A stretch of 64,000 nucleotides of DNA from Lutjanus erythropterus (Eukaryota; Chordata; Actinopteri; Lutjaniformes; Lutjanidae), in contig CM034601.1 in NCBI GenBank assembly GCA_020091685.1, positions 4,340,920 to 4,404,919 on the forward strand. Direction: 5' to 3'. A program made the translations under genes and the position numbers. This document shows, in pieces, positions 11,055 through 21,830 of the stretch. The first letter of the stretch is position 1; each line of letters begins with the position of its first letter. Under the pieces are notes generated by a model that was not told the DNA's origin, made no database searches, and saw only the letters and a program-made list of their open reading frames with translations.

Positions 11055-11640
11055 TTACCCGCTGATTCCACAGGGCACAGCATGTCTCCTTCACGGTTTT
11101 GATGCCTCCTCCATATCGCTGCATGTCCCACCAGCAGTGTTTCAGCAGTGGTGCATTTTGCCTACTAGATTATGTTGACCGGCTTGGATTCTGTTGATTT
11201 GGTCCTTTTTCTTTACTTTTTGTGCTTCTACCATGGATAAGTAGGCTTTGTAGTGAAATAGTTTGTAGTCTCTAAGGGGTCTTTTATCTTGAAAACTGAC
11301 TCTTTGTTTTTTCTGTCTCTGACTTCCTGTGGCATCTGTCAAAAATGGATTTGACACAGCTGTATCGCAACAAAGCTGTGCCTGGTGGAATCAAGCCGGT
11401 AATGGATGTTTCAAAGCCAAGGGGTTCGCCATCTGGTTCTTTTGCAACCAGAGCATGTGCAGTACCGACAAGAGCGTGGACCTCAGTGGCGCTTGGTTTG
11501 GCTTGCCTGGTTGGGATTTTTCTCATTTTACAACTAGACAGTATGCAAAAATATGTTTCTGGAAACATTTTAAACAAGAAATGTGCTATGTAGTATCTGA
11601 AACTTGGCCTAGGTTTACAGTTTGATGTGAGTTTAGGGAT
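11055..11640. mobile_element. Dispersed repeat family X, copy 1 (others at 27.3 and 33.8 kb)
   Basis: 11055-11345 aligns in order with 27325-27600. Shared words include caccagcagtgtttcag, ttgatt(a/t)ggtcct, ctaccatggataag and aggct. The part at 11288-11345, with ttgaaaactgac and tctgtcaaaa, also aligns with 33825-33915. No protein is encoded; the frames at 11284-11769 (minus) and 11329-11625 (plus) are shadows of the repeat. Three diverged copies in one window support a repeat, likely a non-autonomous DNA transposon, but I see no sure termini. Confidence 0.7.
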
Positions 11641-12174
11641 ATTCTGTTGAAAGGGAACCCCAGGAAATATTATAACCCAGTTCAAGATCTTTGCCCAGGC
11701 GTTTTTGTCTCTAAACCATCTTAACCACAGCATTGTCACATTATAAAACATAATTACTTTGTACAACATGCACAGTGAAGAAACAACATGTACAAATCTC
11801 TTAAGAGCTTTCTTGACTTTCTAGCCTGATCACAATCTTTCTCATCTAACCAGAACCAGCTGAATTATGTTTTTTTTAAGCAAAACAGGTAATGCAATAA
11901 CAGAATCTTGATCCATATTTGATCAGTACTGTCCAGTTTGATAGTTTGATCTGAGTTTCGTGAGTCTTGTGTGTTGCACTCAACAGACTGACCTGGCAAG
12001 CCCTCGGTAGCCTAGGTCCTGCTTTATCTTCTATTTTACTCTAAAAAGGGCCTTAATTTACAAAATGAACATCCTGCTGTATAAAAAAAGACTTGAAACT
12101 TGTGACTGAGACTATAAAGTCATTAGGAAACTGGTCATACAAGTGAGAATCAGGGTAGTTTTTGTGTTACACTC
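11641..12174. other. Unique AT-rich stretch, no gene seen
   Basis: No feature I can support. Confidence 0.4.
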
Positions 12175-12620
12175 AATACAATCAACTTATTTTTGCAACC
12201 AGCGAAGTAACCCCCTGCTGGCCATTAGAGAGAATGTATTTTTTAAGGCACTTCCTTATTAGCTTCACTTTTACAGAAGCTCAATCCATTTCTGCTTCTA
12301 CTGTATGTGTAGCGGTAGTGTTAATTGGCTGACCCACTAGCATGTTCGCTCTCAGACAACCAAGATATACCCTTTCACACATTTTGGCTCGCCATAGTAG
12401 GAAAAGCACTGGTGTTACTAGTAACATTAGCATTGGCTCGTCTGTTCTGTCCCAGAACACCGTGGCAGTGTGACAGTGAGCCAGCATGCACAATACCAGA
12501 ACCCTGAACCTGAAGCAGCTAAACGTAATTCAGCCGCTGGCTAATCACTTTAATTATTTACACCTGTGCTTTTCCAACATGTCAATATGTCTTCCCTGAA
12601 AAAGACTCTGACATGACAAT
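12175..12620. mobile_element. Dispersed repeat family Y, copy 1 (second copy at 59.7 kb)
   Basis: 12460-12600 matches 59700-59820 in order: tggca(g/a)tgtgacagtga, ccctgaa(c/a)ctgaa, gcttttcc and tgtctt(c)...tgaaaaa. The upstream part, with accccctgctggccattaga and ggcacttcctta, resembles repeat sequence I recall from fish. No coding capacity. Boundaries are approximate and two different repeats may be joined here. Confidence 0.6.
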
Positions 12621-12759
12621 GATTTTTTTAAATGCTGCTTTAATCGATATTTTTAAATTAACAATGGATCACGTGACACTTGAACAGAGTTGCTGGTAAT
12701 AATGAAACCACAGAGAATTATTACCTGACTCCGCAGGTCCCCATGGCTTTACAGCAAAA
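12621..12759. other. Short AT-rich stretch
   Basis: Nothing recognised. Confidence 0.35.
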
Positions 12760-13140
12760 CTGTGCAGCAAGTGTCAGCTGATTGTTTCAGTTTTCCATCT
12801 ATAACTTCACTGTTTGGTTCACTCTTACTGCTCTCAGCGTTAGTTTTCACCTGCAGAGGATGGCTGTTTTCAGTGAATCGTTTTCCAGAACCCACTGCAG
12901 ACTACCAAACAAAGTTAGCAACTAGTTGGTGAACACAACATTTCCCCCAGATTTTGCTTGAGAGCAAAAAACAGAGCGAGACAATATAAAACTTACATGA
13001 CTGATAATGTTTCTCTCCTGCTGGATGAGTGAATACATTTTTATGACAAGGAAACAATGTATTAATGTTGTTTACAGCGTGTTTCTGCTGCCCCCAAGTG
13101 GCCAAACAATCAATTAATACAGTTTTTAAAAGATGTTTGT
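12760..13140. repeat. Probable dispersed-repeat remnant
   Basis: Words such as gttagcaactagttggtgaa, aaaaaacagagcgagacaat and ctgcccccaagtggccaaac occur in the order I remember from a repeat common in perch-like fish. There is no second copy in this window, so the support is memory only. The minus-strand frame at 12902-13156 is part of it and not a gene. Confidence 0.45.
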
Positions 13141-13153
13141 TGTCTTTAAATAG

Positions 13154-13200
13154 CATTGTAATTGTAATTACAATGTAATGTAATGTAATTGTAATAATAT
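13154..13200. repeat. Degenerate (TGTAAT)-type AT-rich repeat
   Basis: Short repeated units of attgtaatt and aatgtaatgt form a small low-complexity patch. Confidence 0.7.
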
Positions 13201-14789
13201 TACATACACACTAAACAGGTTTCAAATTCTTAGGCAGCATTATTAAGAATCATGTAACTTTTTTTGTTGTGATTTTCAAAAGTCAAAATAGACACTTTCT
13301 GGTCGGTTGGTCAGACGGTTCCTGCTGTGACTTTAATAAGGAGAAAAGCGCCTGTTAATCAGTTATTGTCAGGGGCAGGATGTATGCAGGCCTGATGTAT
13401 TTTATTTTTGAGTGACAGTCTATTTACTCTGCTCCAAACTAATTGACACCATGTCAAAAACCAGCACAAATCACTACAGCAGCTCCCAGCCTCAGAGGAC
13501 AGTACAGCAGAGCAGATAAAAAGTTTATTTTTGATGACAGCATGTGTGGATTTCACTCCGGACTGCTAGTTTTTCAGCTCAATGACTGATCAACACCACA
13601 GTGTGAATGGTGACCAGTTTTCAAACGTAAAAAAAAGGCCTCTATACTGCTCGTCTGGCATAATCCAACTCTCCTAAAGTACCAACATGCCGTTTGCACA
13701 CAGTCCCGCCACACACGCCCATTTCGAATGTGGCTCCAAGCTAAGGATCTACAGTTAAGATTCAGACTAAAAACATGGTGCAAATGACACATTTTAGTCA
13801 ACCTGGCATGTTGGGGCTTTAGGAGACCCACTTCAATTGTTTGGGACATTCTGCAACTCTGTTTTCCTGTGAAACTCCAGCAGTGTTTTGTGGACCAAAG
13901 AACTAAACCCAACTTTCAGCTGGCATGTGGGAGAGTAGATAATGGCTGGATTTTCATTTTTGGCTTAACTATCTCTCATTTGAAACAACTAAATAATGAG
14001 AGGAGTGTGTATAAACAGTAACTGTTTATTCAGGTTGCTTTTTCTGGACATTTATTCTGCAGCGTAAGTTGCTTTAGTTCTTAGCTGTGTGTGTATATGA
14101 AAGCTGGTGTGACCTTTGTCACCGCTGTGTGTGTGAATATGTTGCTATTTTATGCAACACTAAATTTGCATCTCCTGAAGGTAACTTTGTATCCATGTGT
14201 GAAAAAGAAATGATCAAACTACAGCACTTCATGTGCAACTTAGATTAGCACCCATTCATGTGAAGCACTCTGACTGATCTAGTTAATCTGGAGATAAAAT
14301 GCAGACTTTGTACTGATCACCAACGGATTAATTGAAAAGTAGGTAGAATGTAATTTACTTACAAGATTTTTTTATATCCCCAAAAAATCAAAATCTGATC
14401 AAGTACCATCAGAAGTTATAATTATGAAAGGTGTAAAGCTGTCAATATAAAAAGAAAATTGCTCTTCACTTACCGCAAAAGGTGAAGCCAACTGCTGGGT
14501 GGCAATTTTGAGCGATGTCACACCAAGGTTAGTGCCTTCGCCTGGTCGTAAACAACCATTTTCCTCTCTGAGGTGCATTAAGGGCTGCTAGCATAGTTCC
14601 TGGTATTAAAAAAAATCAAATGTCAAATCATTTGATGTATTGATAAAAAGCGGAAACACAGTGGTGCTGTATCAATCATTAAAAAGCTTTTACAAACATT
14701 ATTTGATTTATATGAAGCAATCATGGCTTATTACTTTAAGAAGAGACAGTTTAAGTGAATTTGAAATACTTTCCTTAGAAACTGTCATT
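13201..14789. other. Unique AT-rich stretch, no gene seen
   Basis: Two minus-strand frames (13359-13556, 13574-13912) show no recognisable domain or motif. No clear repeat stands out. Confidence 0.4.
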
Positions 14790-15000
14790 GTAGTTACTTA
14801 ATGCCTCCGGACCATTCGGCCGTGAATTCTCTGTTCGCCACTTCAAAAGTTCATCAATTGGTTTTATAGATCGTTAAGTTACGAGGGTGTAGAAGCCACA
14901 TGAGCCCTGGCTGGCCTCGAGTTAAATCATTCCGAAGCCTTCGCTGTCTCACTAATTTTGTTGCTGAGACAGAGAGTAAGTGGAGTGAACTGACCAGAGA
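14790..15000. promoter_or_regulatory. Possible conserved non-coding element
   Basis: A unique block with an unusual density of CpG for this window (ccggaccattcggccgtgaa, gttacgagggtg, ttccgaagccttcgctg) inside AT-rich DNA. A regulatory role or an old repeat are both possible. No coding frame. Confidence 0.2.
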
Positions 15001-16089
15001 CCTTTAAAATATATCACATCCACTACTATCTGATGACACACAAAAAAGGGACAGCTGGGAGCATAAATGTCAAGAGCAAAAGAAAAACTAGACAGAAGTG
15101 TAATATTTCATTTACATCCACCTCTTCTTATCCTCGTCTTCTTTCATGTGTCTTTTGTTCACATTCTTTTTCTTGTTCTTTTAGTAAATTCACCTCGCAG
15201 AGTAGAATACGTCACACCTGCAGTGCATTTTCCCGTGTTAATTTTAGCACTACAAACACATCTCCTACACAATCGAACTGACTAAACCAAAAGAAAGTCT
15301 TGTGAAAAGTTTTTTTTCTTGAAGGTGATCTTTGTCATCCTTCTCTTTCTTGAATGCAGGTTTCAAGGCAAAAGGTGAAATTTGAAAACTTTCTTGTGTA
15401 GGAGGGAAAAAATCAAGAAAAATGGCATCACATCACCTTCCCATCATGCTCTGCTGGCTCTGCAGTGCCTCGACTCACCTCTCACCTCTTACTCCTGATG
15501 CACACCAGCTGTTTTTCTTTCTCAGTGCTTTAATCCGTATACCCTTCCCACCATTTCTTCTTCCTTCAATCACTTTATTTGAAGAAAGCGGTGGGGTGGG
15601 TAAGGCAAGGAATGATGGGAAGGGAAATGAAAAGGGGAAATTTAATGAAGATAGAGAGGTACCGAACTGAAAGGAAGGGAAATAGAGCAAAGTAAAGGTT
15701 TTCCAAGGATAGGAATGATAAAAATGGAATCAAGTGCATCAAAAGGGAGGAATGGGCAGGACGGGAAAGGCAGAGGAGAGAAAGGAGAAGCAACAGAAAA
15801 GATGAACAAAAAAGACAAAACATGGAAAGATCGCAGAGCAAATAACTTGCAATGACCAACCAACTTTTTTGCGTGCATGTTGCCCATTTGGTTGGTGTGT
15901 GTTTTGTGGGTGATTAGCTAGGAATAATGGCGTAAATGACAACAGGTGCAAACACTGTGGAGACAGCAGGGCTTTGTGTGTTTTACAGGTTTGGACGGAA
16001 AGTAGAATAACTGTAGGCACAAAAATAAAATTCGATCCCATGCAGGTGTTAGTGTAAGGGGCAAACACTTGTTCTTGAGGTACAGAAAA
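15001..16089. other. Unique stretch with biased composition
   Basis: Pyrimidine-rich at about 15120-15180 and 15470-15570, then purine-rich at about 15575-15830. The bias produces several overlapping frames on both strands, which I reject as genes. No repeat recognised. Confidence 0.4.
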
Positions 16090-16559
16090 AAAAGTGTGGT
16101 TTGGCAATGACCATAAATGCCCGGGCAAAAGTGGGTTTACAGGCAGCGGTGAGGTCTCTCAAACCATGTTGTCCCAAACCATCCGGTCTCACAGCAGAGC
16201 AGCCGAGAACTGGAGAGGGAGAAGAGGTGCGCACTGGACATGTGAAGCGCTGGGGCCAGAGATGCGCAGTCTGCCAAAAAACTCCAGTTCAAAATATAAT
16301 GTTAAAAGAAGGAAATACATAGACATAATAAAGGTCAGTGTTAAAATTCACAGCCACTGTAGCCTAAAGAAAATTCAGTTTTGTTTGGCTGAAAATAGGC
16401 TGCAATAAATTTATGTTCAATTATGGTGTTTATCTGCATTAATGATTATTGAATGAAAATAAAAATAAATGCATCTCCCAAACAGCTCATAACAAATTAC
16501 TTTAAATCAGATTGTCTCTTCCTCACTATAATAACAGCAGCCATCTGTGCACAACGCTG
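16090..16559. other. Unique stretch, no gene seen
   Basis: GC-richer at 16110-16290 with overlapping short frames in two phases, AT-rich afterwards. Nothing specific can be supported. Confidence 0.35.
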
Positions 16560-16890
16560 GGCCAATTAGCACCTTCCTTTCAAATGTATAAAATACGGAC
16601 ACAGTCACAGTTACCGCAAATTATTTTCAGTCTTGCACACAGTGCGTGTGGTAAATTAACCTATTTGCTTTTTTCCTCGCGTTATTTTGCACACTAGAGA
16701 AATGCTGCATATCGTATATTCATTAAGGTAAATGTGCTAAATGGACAGTGCATTCTGTCTTTCACACTGGAAAGACGCAATCCTCAGTGCACACAGTTAG
16801 TAGATTAGTTTGCACATTTGTTTGCGGGTGGCATCAAGTTTAAACACATTTTTACACATGCAAACCTTTAGTAAATTAGGCTCTTAGATC
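16560..16890. mobile_element. Probable non-autonomous DNA transposon remnant
   Basis: The right part reads catgcaaacctttagtaaat followed by taggctctta, which resembles the end of a class of fish non-autonomous DNA elements with a tttagtaaat end. Internal repeats of gtaaattaa, gtagattag and gcacac(a) occur. The left end is not clear and there is no second copy in the window. Confidence 0.35.
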
Positions 16891-17657
16891 CCAAATAACT
16901 AAAACAGGGTGGGATGTAACTTTGCTATGATGGGATCAGTCCCAACTCTAGTGGAGGTAGTATGACCTTCTTAGAATATAACATGGCCAGGGTGAGTGTT
17001 TGTTGGGTGTACAATGGGTGCCACTGGGTGTTTTTTACACTGTGATTTTCCTCTGACATTAACCAAGTAGTTATAGGGGCTGTGTATGCCAAAGTGTTTT
17101 ATTTTTCTAGCTTAGTTCTTCAATTGTTGGCAATGTGTGCTACGTATTTACACTATGCAACAAACACCAGTAGTGCGGGAAGGCACTGTCCATTCCGTGC
17201 TAAGCGCTGCATGTTTGGTGTTTTTTCTGGTCGCTCAGAAGTGAAAAATGTTCGCTGCGCTCCTCACTGTCAGTTTTTACCCAGTTGTGCAATAACACTT
17301 AAGGAGGAGAGAGACAAATACAACACAAGTAAAGCATTCATCTGTAATTGGACTTGTGGACCAAATTCCACAATGTCATGTGTTTTCTTTTTGTAAAAAC
17401 TATGCCAAACAGCACAAATTAAGAGTATAATATAACATATAACATAATGGGAGCGCGTTCCAAATGGGTGACCATCTGTCAGCCGATCTGCTGCACATGA
17501 AAATGACACAAGCCACAATCCTACAGCGCCTTGCAATGGTTGAAGGATGTCAAGTTACATTACTAAACAAGCTTTCCAGATACTGAAAATTCTGACTGAA
17601 TGTGCACCAGCATCATAACTATTGTCATCAAGAAAAGACAGAGCACTGGTATAGTAT
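16891..17657. other. Unique stretch, possible decayed repeat at about 17160-17300
   Basis: The CpG-bearing piece ccattccgtgctaagcgctg and ttcgctgcgctcctcactgt looks like decayed transposon sequence, but it has no partner here. No gene seen. Confidence 0.3.
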
Positions 17658-17745
17658 CATATTATATTATTATATTATATTATAGTATCGGCAGATTCAG
17701 ATATTGGAATGAGATTGGATCTGAAAAAAGGAGATTTGCACGTCT
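17658..17745. repeat. AT-rich (TATAT)n patch next to a possible hAT remnant
   Basis: atattatattattatattat forms a short repeat at 17658-17685. The next 55 bp (tagtatcggcagattcagat and gattggatctgaaaaaagg) resemble a hAT-type fish element from memory. Low certainty for the second part. Confidence 0.45.
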
Positions 17746-18434
17746 TTACCTTGAACCGCACTCTGCCCAACTTTAGCTCTTGAATCAAATGACGCCCACA
17801 AAAGCTCACGAACCTTCATGAACAAGTGGGTCCGTCTTGTCTTTCTATGTCCTTCAGCCTTACCTTTCATTCAAAGCAAGCATTCTACCTTCAGCTGACA
17901 TTTTCACATTCTGTGTCTGCAAAATTAATAGCCTGTATCTAACATATCACAGCAACAAAAGTGTTTCAGCTAAGAAAATGGCGCACCTCCAAAGCTTTCC
18001 CAGCTGGGCGTCTTCAGAAAAACGTCAGCTATTTTAAGCTGGGGGGGAGAAAAATGCTTCAGTGGACACAGCCACTTAGTTACCTTAACTTAACCTCAAC
18101 CTAAGAGGCAGCACAGGACAAAACACTCATTCTCCAGTTCTATTTGAAATCGTCAAATGAACTATTTTGTGATCAAGTAGAACTTGTTGGTTCGCTTAAG
18201 TAGTAATATTATTAATATTTTGACTGAGAGTAATGAAATTAGCGCTTAGCATCAAACACTACATCAAGCAGTGGGGATCTAACAGTTTTGTCTTAACTGA
18301 CTGGTTCAAATAAAACATAAAATGAGGGCATCCTTTCATAGCAGCCACAGTACTTTAGAATTTAAGCAATGGACTTTAATGTGAAGTAAAAAGTAGAAGT
18401 CAAGTTTTATAATAGAATTTTTAAGTGCCCTCAA

Positions 18435-18438
<4 letters not shown>
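17746..18438. other. Unique AT-rich stretch, no gene seen
   Basis: No coding frame, repeat or motif recognised. Confidence 0.4.

Positions 18439-18465
<27 letters not shown>
18439..18465. repeat. (GT)n microsatellite, about 13 units
   Basis: An uninterrupted GT run. Confidence 0.95.
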
Positions 18466-18804
18466 TGTAGAATGAGGGGTCCAATATCATAAAAAGGGCA
18501 GTGTGACCCCATCAGCACTGAGGCTTCCCAATTTTGATGTACGGGCCAATGAATCAGGAAAGATGAACAGTTCTATTGGTTTTCTCGTCAATACGTTTCC
18601 TCACAACACCGCTGTCTTTTCATCCAGAAAAAAGCTCCATTACCACAAACAGCCTTTCGACCTCTACAGGAAAAACAGACGGCCACTTAACGCCTACACA
18701 CATACAAATGTGGCACATGACATGTCACACAACGTCACTGAATGTTTAGTACCACAACACTGAGCCCTTGTCTGGTGAGTTTACAATTTCAGCCCACACA
18801 GTTC
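18466..18804. other. Unique stretch, no gene seen
   Basis: The frame at 18503-18763 has no recognisable motif. Nothing else stands out. Confidence 0.35.
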
Positions 18805-18846
18805 AGCATTTCACCATTAGCATTTCACCATTAGCATTTCACCACA
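18805..18846. repeat. Tandem repeat, 14 bp x 3
   Basis: Three head-to-tail copies of agcatttcaccatt; the last copy differs at its final two bases. Confidence 0.95.
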
Positions 18847-19289
18847 AGGATGAATCTAGTATGCATGCTACATAAATAATGTAAGTTATTGTGGTTTCTT
18901 ATTTCCTGATCTCCTGCATATTACATTCATATGCTACTCATTTGCATTTGTACCTCACATTCAAGGTAAATATTTTATTCCAATGTGATGTGACTGTTCA
19001 GGTGAAGGTGAGGGCTGGATGCATGTATGGTAAAGAGTTTAATGCTAGAAATCGGGACGTGTGTAACATTTTGTGCTGCAAGTCAGTCAGCTGACAGCTT
19101 GATCTTAGCTTTTTTAGCATTCAGATGTTGCTTTTCTTTTCTTCTTTTTTTTTAAACAAAGCATTTGTTTTGGTCCAAGATGCAGATGCTGTGCTGCGAC
19201 CTCTAGTGGCAGTGAATATCACATGCAGCACCTTTAATTAGCTGAAAACAAACAAACCAACCACTGACTTTATACTGTTTCTGGCAAAT
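18847..19289. other. Unique stretch; possible repeat fragment near 19190
   Basis: gctgcgacctctagtggcag followed by catgcagcacctttaatt resembles a repeat end seen in fish genomes. No gene seen. Confidence 0.3.
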
Positions 19290-19385
19290 TCCATGGACAC
19301 CATGGTGAGGCAAGTGGTATTCATTTGCTTGTAATCTACAACCTCACCACCTGATGCCACTAAATACTACACACTAGTCCTTTAA
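19290..19385 (-). mobile_element. Partial copy of the TTAA-flanked MITE seen complete at 41.7 kb
   Basis: Read on the minus strand it starts TTAAAGGactagtgtgtagta and continues tttagtggcatcaggtggtgaggtt. This matches the left end of the element at 41738 (TTAAAGGaccagtgcgtagg and tttagttgcatctagcgctgaggtt). Only about 95 bp of one end remains. Confidence 0.75.
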
Positions 19386-20838
19386 CTGTAATCTTAGTCA
19401 TGATTTACCAAGAGCAGGGAAAACCAATTAAAAACTATTTTGTAGATTTGTAAAAACATGGCAGCAAACATTTTGCAAGTATGTCCAAACGTCTTTAAAT
19501 TTACTGTTTACTTTCAACTTGATGGTTAGACTGGATTTAAAAATAAAAATGTTATGCCCTACAGGAAAAATAAATAAAAAAAGACTGTGAAGGATCATTG
19601 TTGCAGTTGCCTGTCAGCGAGTACACAAAATGAAAGAAGAGGTTATAGTATTAGAGGTGCAAGGCCTTCTGAGTGAATATTAAATTCTCCATAAATTAAT
19701 GATTTTCTCTCTCTGGCCTCGGCAATGACAATTTTCCTGCAGGGATTAATGATGTTTCATCTTGTTTTACACCCACACACACAGCCATACAGTATAAACA
19801 CAACCTGTTACACAAATGGATTAACCACCACGAACATACACAAGTATGCAATCACATATGCGTGCACATACATACACATTGAATTCTCTTCTTTAAAGAT
19901 GCTGCTTCAGTATCGCGAGGCGCCTGATGACTCCGCTACCCCTCTGGCTTGAAGACAGGCAGTTCGATGAAGCATGGAGAATCAAGGCTGTACCAGAGAG
20001 CTTAGACACTGTGCTGAAAAATTAATGACCAAACACAGACATCTACATCATGTAAACACTACAAATAAGATGTCTCTATCAGCAGAGAGTGGAAACGTAG
20101 CCGGTTAACGATCTTGTTTTTATGGGTGGTACTGAAAAAGGGCAGCAAGCCTGAATTATGCAGCATTCTCAGATGCATGAGCTAGTTATAGCTAGTGTTG
20201 CTCCTAATGCAAGTTTCTTGTGAAAACAAACCTGGTGAGTAACACACAACAACAGCACATACATTCGCACTGATGCTTGCGCGTGTTCTCGCTCACAGAC
20301 ACACAGGAGCACATATACACAAATTTGCACTTAGCACACAGCGCCGGAGAACCTGCAGAGTAGCTTTCCTCAGGGGAAATATGGTAGAGTAAAGTTTCTG
20401 TGCAAAAGTAATTTAAACTTTGTGTGTATAAAATGATCATATCTGCAAATGCAACGTCAAATAATGCAAAATACCACTGATTAGTGCGGCTTACGAAGAA
20501 GGCTTAATTAAGACATGAAAGAGTTTAAGCAGTAAAAGATAACTGAAAATAAATAGAATGAAAAAGTGCAATTTCTGCTCTTTTTTTTTGCCATCAATCA
20601 CAAGCAGTTAATGCTTGGGTCTTAAACCTCTCTGTTTGTATACCAAGAGTGGCATTTGATAGTGTCTATTTGTATTCAGAGAAAGTCAATACTTGATCTA
20701 ACTTGGCGTCAGTAAACAAGTAGAGTGATCAGCCATGATCTATTAATTGAAGCTGCAACAGCCAGGTGTTGGGTTAGGTGCTATACAGGATTTCAGCTTC
20801 CATCACTTTAGAGTGTGCAACAACATGAACACCTTTGA
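19386..20838. other. Unique AT-rich stretch, no gene seen
   Basis: Short frames (19725-19952, 20204-20440 minus) arise from CA-rich DNA. A T run lies at about 20580-20590. No repeat or gene can be supported. Confidence 0.4.
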
Positions 20839-21324
20839 TACGGTGGCCAGCAACAGCAAACACGCTGCATATACAAAAACAAGTTACATATACAGAAATG
20901 GGCTGCATATAAGAAAACAAATGCAAAAGGAAAATGCTGCATATCCAGTCATACAATGGAAGTGCTCCAGGCCTCTAAGGGCAGTGTTGGAGGAAAGTTG
21001 AAGTCAGGAGAGGCCACATAAAAAGGTACGTACAAAAAAAAAAAAAAAAAAAAAAAAATCCTTTTTATGTGGCCACTCCCGACTCCAACTTTCCTCCAAC
21101 CATGACTTTATTCTTCTCACTCACTCCCTCATCTGCTCCATACCATACATTGAAACATCCATTGTCTGTTTCTCAGGTGGAAGCTCAGCACTGCCCCTAG
21201 AGGCCTGGAGCACTTCCGTTGTATGACTGGATATGCGGAGTTTTCCTTTTGCATTAGCAGCATGCCTCTGTTTTTGCAGCGCCTTTCTGTATATGCCGCG
21301 CATTTGCCCTTGTCAGCCACCGTA
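20839..21324. repeat. Large imperfect inverted repeat around a poly(A) spacer
   Basis: The left arm 20839-21026 and right arm 21060-21324 are reverse complements with interruptions. Shared blocks, read on the left arm, are acggtgg, gctgcatata(c), aatgcaaaaggaaaa, catatccagtcatacaa, ggaagtgctccaggcctcta, ggcagtg, gttggaggaaagtt and ggccacataaaaagg. The right arm holds about 80 bp (about 21098-21182) that the left arm lacks. The spacer is 33 bp and mostly A. Within the arms a diverged unit of the cgctgcatatacagaaa type recurs. It could be two head-to-head copies of one repeat or a single hairpin-type element. Transcribed, it could fold into a long stem. No protein is encoded. Confidence 0.9.
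21034..21058. repeat. Poly(A) run, 25 bases
   Basis: Homopolymer between the two arms of the inverted repeat. It may be the A-rich tail of one copy, which would point to a retrotransposed unit, or simple slippage. Confidence 0.95.
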
Positions 21325-21328
21325 CTTT

Positions 21329-21830
21329 GGCCCTATTTACATTGGGAATAAATGTGTGTCTTGGGTGATCCAATCGCAAGTGGACAGTTCACTCCTGGCA
21401 TTAAATGCATTTTCACATGCGTCTCAAGTGGCCGCTTGTTATCCGTGTATCATTTCCTTTTGCAAAGACCAAATGTGTTGCTGTTTTTAATGGGCAGGAG
21501 GCAGCAATGCACTTTCCCTTCTTAGTCTGCTGGAAGTGAAAAGAAAAAAATTTGCAAAGGTTCAATTGCACCAAGTCTTCAGCTCAAATGTGCAGACAGG
21601 CAGACAGACAGCTTGTTTTGTGCGTACTCAATCCACAAGAATCCATTCTGCCTGTTGTTGTTTGGCACTTTAATATCATACTGTTGGTGCACAAACAAGT
21701 GCACATGTTCCTCACAGAAGATGACAGTTGAGTAGGCGGTTTTTCACTTTTGCCTTTCACATTCACATACATACTGTCCACTTATGAAATCACTTAAGAT
21801 GCACGTTAATTCCAGGTGTAAACAGGGCCT
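21329..21830. mobile_element. DNA-transposon-like element family Z, complete-looking copy (inverted partial copy at 59.4 kb)
   Basis: The left end reads ggccctatttacattggga. The right end, on the minus strand, reads aggccctgtttacacctgga, so the ends are inverted repeats. Next to the left end is tgatccaatcgcaagtggac. The internal stretch 21449-21540 (atcatttccttttgcaaaga, ccaaatg, ggaggcagcaatgc, agtctgctg) matches 59380-59475 in reverse complement. Length is about 500 bp with no protein. The left end begins 4 bases after the inverted repeat ends. Confidence 0.72.

Noticed and set aside
11284-11769. Minus-strand frame of 161 codons
   Set aside because: It lies within a dispersed repeat that has diverged copies at 27 and 33 kb in which the frame is not kept.
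18805-18846. Regularly spaced short repeats as a CRISPR array
   Set aside because: 14-bp units are head-to-tail with no spacers, and the genome is eukaryotic.
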